A program made the position numbers and the translations under genes. From an uncultured Pelagibacteraceae bacterium (GTDB taxonomy: Bacteria; Pseudomonadota; Alphaproteobacteria; Pelagibacterales; Pelagibacteraceae), in assembly GCA_902574525.1 (NCBI GenBank), contig CACGNQ010000010.1, positions 1 to 33,676 on the forward strand: 33,676 nt of DNA, read 5' to 3'. Below, in pieces: positions 22,823-31,442 of this stretch. A model generated the notes under the pieces. The model did no database searches, was not told where the DNA came from, and worked only from the letters and a program-made list of their open reading frames with translations. Every line of letters begins with the position of its first letter. Within the stretch, counting starts at the first letter, position 1.

Positions 22823-22869
22823 TCCTTGCCATTTATGGAGTGCCAGTTCGAGTCTGGCCGAGGGCACCA
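22784..22869 (+). tRNA. trnL: tRNA-Leu(UAA), intact
   Basis: 86 nt with encoded CCA. Acceptor GCCCTCG pairs with CGAGGGC; discriminator A22866. Anticodon stem AAGGA/TCCTT, loop CTTAAAA, anticodon TAA at 22818-22820; long class II variable arm; T-loop TTCGAGT. The integration crossovers of the two upstream modules map to its anticodon loop. Confidence 0.97.
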
Positions 22870-22873
22870 CTAA

Positions 22874-23638
22874 ATGACAAAGCCACAGATTATTTCAGAT
22901 ATAAACAAAAAATCATTAAGAATTAAATCAATATTAAAAAAGAAATTAAATAAGGTTAATTATAAAAACTTAAATATTGTAATAGGCGGTGATGGTTTTA
23001 TGTTAAAAACTCTTAAAAGAAATAAATTCTCATCAAAATATTTCTATGGAATTAATTCTGGTGATTATGGATTTTTAATGAACAAATTCTCATCTAAATC
23101 AATAATCAATAATTTAAATAAAGCCAATCTGATCACAATTTCCCCTCTAGAGATGAAAGTAATAAATAAACAGGGATCAACTAAAAAGTATTTAGCTATT
23201 AATGAGGTTTCTATTTTAAGACAAAGTAGACAAGCATCATCAGTTTTAATTAAAACTGGATCAAATGTAATAATTAAAAAATTAATTTCAGATGGAGTAT
23301 TGGTATCTACACCTGCTGGAAGCACAGCCTATAACCTTTCAGTAAGAGGTCCTATATTAAGCTTAAACTCAAAAAAATTATCAATTGCGCCTATAAGTCC
23401 TTTTAGACCAAGAAGATGGAGTGGAAAAATAATTAATGATAAGTTGGCTGTTACTATAAAAAATCTAAATATAACAAAAAGACCTATAAGTGCTGTAGCT
23501 GATAATATTGAGGTTAGAAATGCAAAAACTATACAAGTTAAGATAAATAAAAAAATTAAGTTTAAACTTTTGTATGATAAAAATAGGGGACTCCAAAAAA
23601 AAATAAAGATCGAGCAATTAAGAAAAGAAACAAGCTAG
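22874..23638 (+). CDS. nadK: NAD kinase
   Basis: Phosphorylates NAD to NADP; cytosolic and normally essential. 254 residues, a compact alphaproteobacterial form. Motifs: GGDG at 38-41 (NIVIGGDGFML), NE pair in LAINEVSIL near 116-124, and STPAGSTAYNLSVRGPIL near 150-167, which form the NAD and ATP sites. The ATG begins 4 nt after the CCA of tRNA-Leu, so the tRNA transcript is its only leader; 3' processing of the tRNA would leave a nearly leaderless mRNA. No Shine-Dalgarno site fits except within the tRNA. One base separates its stop codon from the next ATG. Confidence 0.92.
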   Translation: MTKPQIISDINKKSLRIKSILKKKLNKVNYKNLNIVIGGDGFMLKTLKRNKFSSKYFYGINSGDYGFLMNKFSSKSIINNLNKANLITISPLEMKVINKQGSTKKYLAINEVSILRQSRQASSVLIKTGSNVIIKKLISDGVLVSTPAGSTAYNLSVRGPILSLNSKKLSIAPISPFRPRRWSGKIINDKLAVTIKNLNITKRPISAVADNIEVRNAKTIQVKINKKIKFKLLYDKNRGLQKKIKIEQLRKETS

Positions 23639-23639
23639 A

Positions 23640-25283
23640 ATGGAGTTTATTTTTTTTATTTTAACATACTTTTTATTAACTTTTAATATTCTTGGATATG
23701 GATATTTTTTTGCAAAAAATTTCTCAACATATAATAAAAATACAAATATAGGATATGTTGGATTATATGGAATATTCTTTTTAACATTCATTTCATATTT
23801 GACAAATTTGGTAGTTAAACATGACTATCTCCATAATTCTATATTATTAATTTTAGGAATAATTTTTTTTATAAAATATTTTTTATCTTTTAAAAATTTA
23901 AGAAAAGAAAAAGATATTAAATATTTCCTTTTTTTCTTAACTTTATCGACTATTGCCATCCTATATTTTAAAAGTCATGATGATTTTTTATATTATCATT
24001 TAAGCTTTATTAATAACCTAACTTTAAATAAAGTTGAACTTGGACTTGGAAATTTTGATTTAGCATTTAATCACGTTTCATCACTATTTTTCTTCCATTC
24101 TTTATTTAGTTTTCCTTTTACTGGAGATTATTTTTATTTTATTGGACCAGCTTTAATTATGGTGTTTTCAAACATCATTTTGGTAAAAAGCATTTTAGAA
24201 GATAATAAAAAACTAACATTTAATTTCTTTTTAAAATTATTTATTTTTATTTTTATTAATGTATTTTTTTATAGACTCGCTGAGCATGGTACAGATAGAT
24301 CAGCAATTATCTTCATTTTATTAAGTATTTCTCTTATTTTTCAAATTTTAGATAAGAAAAAATTGAATAATCAAATGTTTGAAAATTTAATAATTTTTTT
24401 AACGTTTATTATAAGTCTGAAGTCGTTTTATGTAATATACAGTTTGTTATTTTTAGTGGTTTACTTGAAATATTTTTCAATTTCTAAAATATCAAATTTT
24501 TATAAAAGCTTTAGAATTGTAAATTTATCCATTATTTTTGGGATACTAATTTTATTTTATAATATTGCATACACCGGATGTTTAATTTACCCCGCATCAT
24601 TTACTTGTTTTGAAAGTTTTTATTGGAGCATGGATATTTCAAGAATTGAGTGGGCTGCGAGTTTTTATGAGTTATGGGCAAAAGCCGGAGCAACACCCAC
24701 TTATAGAGTTGATAATCCAGAAAATTATATTTCAGGATTTAACTGGCTAACTGTTTGGACAGAAAATTATTTTTTCAACAAAGTTTCAGATACTATAATT
24801 GGTCTAATAGTAACTGTTTTGATATTCTTTGTCGTTTTTAAACCTAAAAAAAATAAGTTTGAAATTATCTCAGAGCATAAAATAATTTATTTAGTTCTAT
24901 TATTATACGCTTTCGAGTGGTTTTTTAATCATCCATCACTAAGATATGGTGGCTATCATTTACTTGCTTTGATTTTCTTTATTCCTGCTTCAATCTTTTT
25001 GAGTAACCAGGGATTTAACTACACAAAAAATTTTAAAAAAATTCAATTAATTTTACTAATAGGTATTGTTATATTTTCTTATCGCAACATAGATAGAGTT
25101 ATTAATGAAAACGTTGTTTATGATTATAATCCATTTATTTCACCAAAGTATAAAATTGATTTAAATGACTATTATCTAAAAAATAAAAAGAACAATATTT
25201 TTAATAATACTAAAAATTGTAATAAAGAATTTAAAAAAGAACAAAATTGCAAAATAGTTAATTCCTATAGAATTTTCTATTAA
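23640..25283 (+). CDS. polytopic membrane protein, LIC_10190/GT-C-like, unknown
   Basis: 547 residues with about 11-13 hydrophobic helices spread over the first 480 and a short polar, Lys/Asn-rich C-terminal tail with three cysteines. The early loop KSHDDFLYYHLSFINNLTLNKVELGLGNF near 115-145, with its acidic pair DD, resembles the first periplasmic loop of GT-C-type membrane glycosyltransferases and of LIC_10190-like proteins. A function in glycan polymerisation or lipid-linked sugar transfer is plausible given the GT4 downstream, but I cannot assign one. Probably transcribed with nadK. Confidence 0.65.
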   Translation: MEFIFFILTYFLLTFNILGYGYFFAKNFSTYNKNTNIGYVGLYGIFFLTFISYLTNLVVKHDYLHNSILLILGIIFFIKYFLSFKNLRKEKDIKYFLFFLTLSTIAILYFKSHDDFLYYHLSFINNLTLNKVELGLGNFDLAFNHVSSLFFFHSLFSFPFTGDYFYFIGPALIMVFSNIILVKSILEDNKKLTFNFFLKLFIFIFINVFFYRLAEHGTDRSAIIFILLSISLIFQILDKKKLNNQMFENLIIFLTFIISLKSFYVIYSLLFLVVYLKYFSISKISNFYKSFRIVNLSIIFGILILFYNIAYTGCLIYPASFTCFESFYWSMDISRIEWAASFYELWAKAGATPTYRVDNPENYISGFNWLTVWTENYFFNKVSDTIIGLIVTVLIFFVVFKPKKNKFEIISEHKIIYLVLLLYAFEWFFNHPSLRYGGYHLLALIFFIPASIFLSNQGFNYTKNFKKIQLILLIGIVIFSYRNIDRVINENVVYDYNPFISPKYKIDLNDYYLKNKKNNIFNNTKNCNKEFKKEQNCKIVNSYRIFY

Positions 25284-25315
25284 TTTAAAATAATGTCAAA
25301 TTTTGGAACAAATAT

Positions 25316-25390
25316 GGGACTGTAGCTCAATAGTAGAGTACCTCGTTGACATCGAGGGGGTAGTAGGAGCGTAACCTACCAGTCCCACCA
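25316..25390 (+). tRNA. trnV: tRNA-Val(GAC), non-canonical D- and T-loops
   Basis: 75 nt with encoded CCA. All four stems form: acceptor GGGACTG/CAGTCCC, D stem GCTC/GAGT, anticodon stem CCTCG/CGAGG with loop TTGACAT (anticodon 25348-25350), T stem GTAGG/CCTAC. The T-loop is AGCGTAA, without the usual TTCRANT, and the D-loop AATAGTA lacks the GG pair, so the standard D-loop/T-loop contact is missing. Could be a functional divergent tRNA or a decaying one. Confidence 0.8.
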
Positions 25391-25428
25391 TTTTGACAAA
25401 ATTTAAATATATATATTTAAATGTTTAA

Positions 25429-26535
25429 ATGATTAAAAAAAAAAAATTAATTATATTTATGCCATCTATCGAAGGAGGTGGTGTAGAAAAAAATTTATTT
25501 ATAGTTTCAAAATACCTTTCTTCAAAAATAAATAATGTTGGATTAATAACCTGCAATTCTGAATATAGAAAATTCTTTAAAAGAATTGATTTTATTTGCC
25601 CAAAATCGAATTTTTGGAAAAAAAAGAGCAGAATATATAAGTATTTTATTTGTTTAATTTTATTAGCTAAAATACTTTTTAAAAATAAAAACTATTTGGT
25701 TTTAGCCTTCCAAGCTAATTTTTATTGTACAATTTTAAGTAAGTTGCTTGGCGCAAATATAATAGTAAGGTCAAACGCATCACCATCTGGTTATTCAAAA
25801 GGTTTTTTTAAAAAAAATTTGTATAAAGTTATATTTTCACTAGCAGATGAAATAATTGTAAATAGTAATGATTTTAAATATCAGTTTAAAAAAACTTTTT
25901 CATTAAACTCAATATGTATTTATAATCCTCTAAATTTTACTGAAATTATTAAAAAGTCTAAAGAGAGAATAATTTTTCCTTTTTTTAAAAAAAAAAAAAT
26001 TTTGAAAATAATAAATATTGCTAGGTTTACAGGTCAAAAAGATCATTTAACATTTCTCAAGGCATTAAAATTATTAAAAAACAAAATTGAATTCCGAGCT
26101 GTTATAATTGGGCAAGGTGTAAATAGAGGATTAATCCATAACTTTATACATGATAACGATTTACATAAAAATATTAAAATTCTTAATTTCCAAAAAAATC
26201 CATACAAATATTTAAGAGCATCTGATATTTTTATTTTAACATCTAAATACGAAGGATTACCAAATGTATTATTGGAGGCTGCAACACTTAAGAAATTTAT
26301 TATTTCTACAAATTGTCCTACAGGACCAAGAGAAATACTAATGAATGGAAAAGCAGGAGGACTAGTTAAGATGGGCGATTATAAAAGTATCTCAAAAATT
26401 ATAATGTTATTTGATAAAAATCATAAAAAATTTAATAAACATATTAATCTTGCCTTTAATTCTTTGAAAAGATTTGATTACGATATAAATCTTAAAAAGT
26501 ATTTGGAAATAACAAAAAAGTACTTACAAGATTAA
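25429..26535 (+). CDS. GT4-family glycosyltransferase
   Basis: 368-residue GT-B glycosyltransferase. N-terminal acceptor loop LIIFMPSIEGGGVEKNLF; donor domain with IARFTGQKDH near 195-205 and E-x7-E as EGLPNVLLE (E275, E283), then TNCPTGPREILMNGKAGGL. This end resembles N-acetylgalactosamine/galactosamine-type GT4 enzymes of LPS and O-antigen loci, though donor specificity cannot be fixed. Separated from the membrane protein by tRNA-Val. The ATG at 25429 has the run of eight-plus lysine/A-rich bases typical here and no clear ribosome-binding site. Likely paralogue of the GT at 5568-6689. Confidence 0.85.
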   Translation: MIKKKKLIIFMPSIEGGGVEKNLFIVSKYLSSKINNVGLITCNSEYRKFFKRIDFICPKSNFWKKKSRIYKYFICLILLAKILFKNKNYLVLAFQANFYCTILSKLLGANIIVRSNASPSGYSKGFFKKNLYKVIFSLADEIIVNSNDFKYQFKKTFSLNSICIYNPLNFTEIIKKSKERIIFPFFKKKKILKIINIARFTGQKDHLTFLKALKLLKNKIEFRAVIIGQGVNRGLIHNFIHDNDLHKNIKILNFQKNPYKYLRASDIFILTSKYEGLPNVLLEAATLKKFIISTNCPTGPREILMNGKAGGLVKMGDYKSISKIIMLFDKNHKKFNKHINLAFNSLKRFDYDINLKKYLEITKKYLQD

Positions 26536-26568
26536 TTATTTTTTAAAGAGATTTTTCAGCTTTGTGTA

Positions 26569-26644
26569 TGGTGCCCCCGCACGGATTCGAACCGCGGACC
26601 TATTGATTACAAATCAATTGCTCTACCAGCTGAGCTACAAGGGC
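26569..26644 (-). tRNA. trnT: tRNA-Thr(UGU)
   Basis: 76 nt with encoded CCA (26569-26571). Acceptor GCCCTTG/CGGGGGC with two G-U pairs, anticodon stem ATTGA/TCAAT, loop TTTGTAA, anticodon TGT; D-loop and T-loop (TTCGAAT) canonical. Lies 33 nt after rlmB on the same strand. It is convergent with the glycosyltransferase gene. Confidence 0.96.
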
Positions 26645-26677
26645 ATTATGGGTTTTTTAGTATTATTTCTAATATTA

Positions 26678-27418
26678 TCAAGTATTTTTTTTAGATTTAA
26701 TATAATGAAATGCTATTGCAGCACTATTCGATACGTTAAGACTCTCAACTTTTTCATCTATTTTAATCTTTACTAAAAAATCAGTATATTTTTTCGTATG
26801 CATTTTAATTCCATAACCTTCAGAACCAAATAATAATACATTTTTTCCTGACCATTTTACCTTTGTAAAATCTTTTTCTGTATTTGAGTCAAATCCATAA
26901 ATCCAAAAATTATTTTCTCTAAGATATTTTAATGTAGTATTTATATTTGAAACATTAAAAATATTTATATTCTCAATCGCCCCACTAGCTGATTTGTACA
27001 TAAGTTTGCTTTCAGACGGATACAATCTTTCTTTAATTATAATACCATCAATGCTAAATGATGCTGCACTCCGTATTATAGAACCTATATTTCTAGGATC
27101 TGTAATTTCATCCAAACATACAAGTGTTGAGCTTGATTTATTTTGAATAAATTTTTTTAGTTCTGCTTGTTCTAAATGTTCAACCTCAGCAATCAATCCT
27201 TGATGCTGTATACCTTCATTTTTAGAATATTTATCCAATTCTTTTTTTGTCTTAAAATATATTTTTTGATCTTTTAATAAATTTTTTCTAGGACTAATTC
27301 TATGTATTGTTTTTTTGCTTTCTTCAGTCAAAAAAAGTCTTAAAACTTTTCGTTTGGGATTTTTTAGTGCTTCTATAACAGCGTGCTTTCCAACTATAAA
27401 AAAAGATGATTTATTCAT
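26678..27418 (-). CDS. rlmB: 23S rRNA 2'-O-methyltransferase RlmB (TrmH/SpoU family)
   Basis: SPOUT-fold enzyme, 246 residues. N-terminal substrate-binding domain (FFIVGKHAVIEALKN at 6-20), then the knotted SAM-binding domain with LDEITDPRNIGSIIRSAASF (motif 1), LLFGSEGYGI (motif 2) and SLNVSNSAAIAFHY (motif 3). The RlmB-like N-terminal domain favours Gm2251 modification of 23S rRNA over tRNA Gm18 (TrmH). Transcribed leftward into tRNA-Thr. A 136-bp non-coding gap separates its start from tRNA-Tyr. Confidence 0.9.
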   Translation of the reverse strand: MNKSSFFIVGKHAVIEALKNPKRKVLRLFLTEESKKTIHRISPRKNLLKDQKIYFKTKKELDKYSKNEGIQHQGLIAEVEHLEQAELKKFIQNKSSSTLVCLDEITDPRNIGSIIRSAASFSIDGIIIKERLYPSESKLMYKSASGAIENINIFNVSNINTTLKYLRENNFWIYGFDSNTEKDFTKVKWSGKNVLLFGSEGYGIKMHTKKYTDFLVKIKIDEKVESLNVSNSAAIAFHYIKSKKNT

Positions 27419-27530
27419 AATTTAACTCATGTTTTATACGTTTTTTTGCTTGTTTGGCTAATAATTCAGATATTGCATTTATACAATAAAAATATATAAA
27501 ACGCTTGTTGTTTGAAGCTTTATTGAACAA

Positions 27531-27544
27531 GGGGACGCTTCCCC
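27531..27544 (+). other. short GC hairpin before tRNA-Tyr
   Basis: GGGGACGCTTCCCC forms a 5-bp stem with a 4-base loop in otherwise AT-rich DNA, 10 nt upstream of tRNA-Tyr. It may be a leader or processing structure for the tRNA-tuf transcript; no T-run follows, so terminator function is unlikely. The rest of 27419-27554 shows only AT-rich promoter-like DNA. Confidence 0.4.
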
Positions 27545-27554
27545 AACTATAATA

Positions 27555-27640
<86 letters not shown>

Positions 27641-27682
27641 TTTAATAAAGTTTTAAAGACTTGGAGTGAAGTACTTGGTTAC

Positions 27683-27756
27683 GCGGGTGTAGTTCAATGG
27701 TAGAACGCTAGCCTTCCAAGCTGGATGTAAGGGTTCGATTCCCTTTACCCGCTCCA
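27683..27756 (+). tRNA. trnG: tRNA-Gly(UCC)
   Basis: 74 nt with encoded CCA. Acceptor GCGGGTG/TACCCGC, anticodon stem CTAGC/GCTGG around loop CTTCCAA (anticodon TCC), D-loop AATGGTA with the GG pair and T-loop TTCGATT. It lies 34 nt before the tuf start, so a processed tRNA end may precede the tuf message. Confidence 0.97.
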
Positions 27757-27790
27757 ATAAATTAAAAAATAAAGTGAGGATAAAAAAGTA

Positions 27791-28981
27791 ATGTCGAAGG
27801 AAAAATTTAACAGAAACAAACCACATTGTAACATAGGTACAATTGGACATGTAGACCATGGTAAAACAACTCTTACTGCGGCTATAACAAAAGTATTATC
27901 AGAAACTGGTGGTGCACAATTTACAGCATACGATCAAATAGATAAAGCACCTGAGGAAAAAGAAAGAGGGATAACTATTTCAACGGCTCATGTTGAATAT
28001 GAAACAGAAAAAAGACATTACGCCCACGTTGATTGTCCTGGTCATGCTGATTACGTAAAAAATATGATTACTGGTGCGGCTCAGATGGATGGAGCAATTT
28101 TAGTTGTTAATGCTGCTGACGGACCAATGCCTCAAACTAGAGAGCATATTCTTTTAGCCAGACAAGTTGGTGTACCTGCAATTGTAGTATTTTTAAATAA
28201 AGTTGATCAGGTAAAAGACAAAGAGTTAATAGAATTAGTTGAAGAAGAAATCAAAGAACTTTTAACTTCTTACAAATTCCCTGGTGATAAAACACCAATA
28301 GTTAAAGGATCTGCTTTAGCTGCAGTAGAAGGGAAAGATGATGAAATAGGAAAAAATGCTATCATGGAATTAATGAAGGCAGTTGATGAACATATTCCTC
28401 AACCTGACAGACCAAAAGATAAACCTTTCCTTATGCCAGTTGAGGATGTTTTCTCAATTTCAGGCAGGGGAACAGTTGTTACTGGTAGAGTTGAGCAAGG
28501 TGTTGTAAAAACTGGTGAAGAGATCGAAATTGTTGGAATTAGAGATACCAAGAAATCAGTTTGCACAGGTGTTGAAATGTTTAGAAAGATTTTAGACACA
28601 GGTGAAGCTGGTGATAACATTGGGGCACTTTTAAGAGGTGTTGAAAGAACTGATGTTGAAAGAGGACAAGTTCTTTGTAAACCAGGATCAATTACACCAC
28701 ATACTGAATTTGAAGCACAGGCTTATGTATTAAAGAAAGAAGAAGGTGGAAGACACACTCCTTTCTTTACTAAATATAGACCTCAGTTTTACTTTAGAAC
28801 AACTGATGTTACAGGTGAAGTTGCGCTTCCTTCAGGAACTGAAATGGTTATGCCAGGTGATGATGCTAAATTTACGGTTAAATTAATTACACCTATTGCA
28901 ATGAGTGAAAAACTAAATTTTGCCATACGAGAAGGTGGTAGAACAGTAGGAGCTGGAGTAGTAACTAAAATTATTAAATAA
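27791..28981 (+). CDS. tuf: elongation factor Tu
   Basis: GTPase delivering aminoacyl-tRNA to the ribosome, 396 residues. G1 GHVDHGKT (near 19-26), switch motifs RGITI and DCPGHADY, G4 NKVD and G5 SALA are intact, as are domains II and III (…[15 protein letters not shown], ...[10 protein letters not shown]). The Shine-Dalgarno sequence GAGGA lies at 27776-27780, unusually clear for this window. Flanked by tRNA-Gly and tRNA-Trp, and probably processed from a common transcript. Confidence 0.98.
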   Translation: MSKEKFNRNKPHCNIGTIGHVDHGKTTLTAAITKVLSETGGAQFTAYDQIDKAPEEKERGITISTAHVEYETEKRHYAHVDCPGHADYVKNMITGAAQMDGAILVVNAADGPMPQTREHILLARQVGVPAIVVFLNKVDQVKDKELIELVEEEIKELLTSYKFPGDKTPIVKGSALAAVEGKDDEIGKNAIMELMKAVDEHIPQPDRPKDKPFLMPVEDVFSISGRGTVVTGRVEQGVVKTGEEIEIVGIRDTKKSVCTGVEMFRKILDTGEAGDNIGALLRGVERTDVERGQVLCKPGSITPHTEFEAQAYVLKKEEGGRHTPFFTKYRPQFYFRTTDVTGEVALPSGTEMVMPGDDAKFTVKLITPIAMSEKLNFAIREGGRTVGAGVVTKIIK

Positions 28982-28990
28982 GCTACCAAT

Positions 28991-29066
28991 AGGAGTGTAG
29001 CTCAATTGGTAGAGCGCCGGTCTCCAAAACCGGAGGTTGGGGGTTCGATTCCCTCCGCTCCTGCCA
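28991..29066 (+). tRNA. trnW: tRNA-Trp(CCA)
   Basis: 76 nt with encoded CCA. Acceptor AGGAGTG/CGCTCCT, anticodon stem CCGGT/ACCGG, loop CTCCAAA with anticodon CCA, D-loop with GG, T-loop TTCGATT. Sits 9 nt after the tuf stop and 12 nt before secE, the conserved bacterial position. Confidence 0.97.
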
Positions 29067-29078
29067 AAAGTTAGAATT

Positions 29079-29270
29079 ATGAAAAACCCTTTAAAATTTA
29101 TACAAGAAGTTAAGCAAGAGGCATTTAGAGTAACTTGGCCAACAGGCAAAGAAACTGTTCAAGGAAGTCTAATGGTTGTAGCAATGGCTATAGTGGCAGC
29201 TATTTTTTTCTTGCTTATTGATCAAATTTTTAAATCACTTTTAGATATTATTCTTAAGGTAAGTATATAA
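29079..29270 (+). CDS. secE: preprotein translocase subunit SecE
   Basis: Small essential subunit of the SecYEG channel, 63 residues. Amphipathic N-terminal part with the hallmark QEAFRVTWPTGKET, then one transmembrane helix (about 31-52), as in single-helix SecE. The start at the ATG at 29079 is chosen because the longer open frame from 29037 runs into tRNA-Trp. The stop overlaps the nusG ATG (TAATG). Confidence 0.95.
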   Translation: MKNPLKFIQEVKQEAFRVTWPTGKETVQGSLMVVAMAIVAAIFFLLIDQIFKSLLDIILKVSI

Positions 29271-29800
29271 TGAAAAGTTGGTATATAGTTCAGTCACATT
29301 CAAGTTTTGAAAACAAAGTGGCTCAAAACATAAAAGATGAGGCTGAAAAGGCAAAAATATCAGAAAAATTTGAGGAAATAGTAGTACCCACTCAAGATGT
29401 GACTGAGGTTAAAAGAGGAAAAAGAGTGCAAAGGAAAAAAAAATATTTTCCTGGATATATTTTAATTAAAAGTGAAATGGATAACAATATTTATCATATG
29501 ATAAAAGGGATTAAGAAAGTAAGTGGTTTTTTGGGTACTAAAGGAATGCCATCCCCTGTTTCAGATAAAGAAATTGAAAAAATATTAGGACAAATAAAAG
29601 ATGGAGTAACTCAGGCTCAAACTGGTATTGAATATTCGGTAGGAGAAAAAGTTCAAGTTATAGATGGACCTTTTGCATCTTTCAACGGTATGGTAGAGGA
29701 TGTTGATGAAGATAAATCTAAACTAAAAGTATCTGTTTTAATTTTTGGGAGACCAACACCTGTTGAGTTAGAATATAGTCAGGTAGAAAAGGTAAGTTAA
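29270..29800 (+). CDS. nusG: transcription termination/antitermination factor NusG
   Basis: 176 residues: N-terminal NGN domain ([21 protein letters not shown]...[16 protein letters not shown]) contacting the RNA polymerase clamp, then a KOW domain ([30 protein letters not shown]) that binds Rho or S10. Couples transcription with translation and termination. One-base overlaps with secE and rplK show a tightly coupled operon. Confidence 0.97.
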   Translation: MKSWYIVQSHSSFENKVAQNIKDEAEKAKISEKFEEIVVPTQDVTEVKRGKRVQRKKKYFPGYILIKSEMDNNIYHMIKGIKKVSGFLGTKGMPSPVSDKEIEKILGQIKDGVTQAQTGIEYSVGEKVQVIDGPFASFNGMVEDVDEDKSKLKVSVLIFGRPTPVELEYSQVEKVS

Positions 29801-30228
29801 TGGCAAAAAAAGAAATAAGTGGTTATGTAAAATTGCAAATTAAAGGTGGTCAAGCAAATCCCGCACCCCCTGTTGGTCCAGCTTTAGGTCAAAGAGGTAT
29901 AAATATTATGGAATTCTGCAAGGCATTTAATGAAAAAACAAAAGATTTTATGGGTAAACCTGTTCCAGTTGTTATCACAGTTTACAAAGATAAAAAATTT
30001 GATTTTATAATTAAGTCACCTCCTGCATCGCATTTTATAAAAGAGGCAGCAAAACTTAAAGGTGGTTCACAAGAACCAGGCAGAAATATTGTAGCATCAA
30101 TTACTAAAAAACAAGCTGAGGAAATTGCAAAAAAAAAAATGAAAGATTTGAACGCACATGATCTTGATCAAGCGACAAAAATTATTATGGGATCAGCAAG
30201 ATCAATGGGAATAGAGGTTAAAGAATAA
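29800..30228 (+). CDS. rplK: 50S ribosomal protein L11
   Basis: 142 residues. The signature [35 protein letters not shown] (10-44) is clear; the C-terminal RNA-binding domain ends [14 protein letters not shown]. Forms the stalk base on 23S rRNA, contacting elongation factors. The stop overlaps the rplA ATG by one base. Confidence 0.97.
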   Translation: MAKKEISGYVKLQIKGGQANPAPPVGPALGQRGINIMEFCKAFNEKTKDFMGKPVPVVITVYKDKKFDFIIKSPPASHFIKEAAKLKGGSQEPGRNIVASITKKQAEEIAKKKMKDLNAHDLDQATKIIMGSARSMGIEVKE

Positions 30229-30917
30229 TGTCTTCTAAGAGATTTAAAGAACTTCCAAAAAATACTAGAGAAAGTAACTCAGAGAATATTGAAAAGATAT
30301 TACCAATAATTAAAAAAAATTGTACAACAAAATTTGATGAATCGATTGATTTAAGTTTTCAAATAAATAACAAACAAAAAAAAAGTGAGATTAATTTGAG
30401 AACCGTAATTAATATGCCTGGGGGAACAGGTAAAAAAGTAAAAGTTGCAGTAGTATGTGAAGAAACAAAACAAAAAGACGCTAAAGATTCTGGTGCAGAC
30501 ATTGTTGGTGGTGATGATTTAATTGAAAAAATTAAGGGTGGATACTTGGATTTTGATAAACTCATTTGCACATCATCAATGATGATTAAATTGTCAAAAT
30601 TAGGAAAGGTTTTAGGACCAAAAGGTTTAATGCCAAATCCAAAATTAGGAACTGTAACTAATGATGTTAAAAAGGCAGTGAAAGATTCAAAGTCAGGTCA
30701 AGTGGAAATTAGAAATGATAAAGATGGAAATATAGGAGTTGCAATAGGCAAAAAATCTTTTTCTGATGAAAATTTAATCAAAAACTTTTCAGCAATTATT
30801 GAAGCTTTGGAAAAAGAAAAATCAAATATCACAGTTAAAGGTGATTTAATTAAAACTTCATTTATCACATCTACTATGGGTGTGTCTTATAAAGTTAAAT
30901 TAAATAAAAATATATAA
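30228..30917 (+). CDS. rplA: 50S ribosomal protein L1
   Basis: 229 residues with the domain II sequence KLGKVLGPKGLMPNPKLGTV and the closing GDLIKTSFITSTMGVSYKV. Binds 23S rRNA near the E site (L1 stalk); in many bacteria it also represses its own rplK-rplA mRNA. I did not find an obvious L1-mimic hairpin ahead of rplK. Two bases separate its stop from rplJ. Confidence 0.97.
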   Translation: MSSKRFKELPKNTRESNSENIEKILPIIKKNCTTKFDESIDLSFQINNKQKKSEINLRTVINMPGGTGKKVKVAVVCEETKQKDAKDSGADIVGGDDLIEKIKGGYLDFDKLICTSSMMIKLSKLGKVLGPKGLMPNPKLGTVTNDVKKAVKDSKSGQVEIRNDKDGNIGVAIGKKSFSDENLIKNFSAIIEALEKEKSNITVKGDLIKTSFITSTMGVSYKVKLNKNI

Positions 30918-30919
30918 TT

Positions 30920-31429
30920 ATGATGGATAAAGTTAAAAAACAGAAATATATTGAAAATATGAGTTCTCAGTTTGATAAATCTGAGGCAGTAATTGTTACT
31001 CACTATCAAGGCTTAACTATGCAGCAACTTGATGATTTAAGAGATAGGATGAGAGAACATGGTATACAATTTAAAATTACTAAAAATAGAATTACTAAAC
31101 TTGCTCTTCAGAAAACTAGATGTAAAGATTTATCGGAGCTTTTTTCTGGACCAACGGCGGTGGCGCTATCAAAAGATGCTATTACATCTGCAAAAATATT
31201 AACGAAATTTTCAAAAGAGAATTCTAATTTAAAGATTCTCGGCGGAATCATGGGAACTGACGTTTTGGATGTTGCAGGAGTGCAAAATGTAGCAACTTTA
31301 CCCACTCTTGAAGAGGCTAGAGCTAAAATTGTGGGAATTCTGAGGTCCCCCGCGCAAAAAATAGCAAGTATTTTACTTGCGCCTGCTTCAAAAATCGCTA
31401 TTTTAGCGCTCGAAAAATCAAAAAAGTAA
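30920..31429 (+). CDS. rplJ: 50S ribosomal protein L10
   Basis: 169 residues (168 from the second in-frame ATG at 30923; either is possible). N-terminal rRNA-binding region ([21 protein letters not shown]...[12 protein letters not shown]) followed by the C-terminal helix that holds L7/L12 dimers ([19 protein letters not shown]). Spacer to rplL is 13 nt; the two products form the stalk complex. Confidence 0.96.
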   Translation: MMDKVKKQKYIENMSSQFDKSEAVIVTHYQGLTMQQLDDLRDRMREHGIQFKITKNRITKLALQKTRCKDLSELFSGPTAVALSKDAITSAKILTKFSKENSNLKILGGIMGTDVLDVAGVQNVATLPTLEEARAKIVGILRSPAQKIASILLAPASKIAILALEKSKK

Positions 31430-31442
31430 CCCGGATAAAATT

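Noticed and set aside
19958..22869. Insertion sequence or transposon with terminal inverted repeats
   Set aside because: No transposase and the boundaries are tRNA anticodon-loop positions with direct repeats, which fit site-specific recombination.
26564..26776. 70-residue plus-strand open frame
   Set aside because: It overlaps tRNA-Thr and the end of rlmB on the other strand; shadow frame.
29037..29078. Upstream extension of secE by 14 codons
   Set aside because: It lies mostly within tRNA-Trp and lacks SecE similarity; the ATG at 29079 gives the normal N-terminus.
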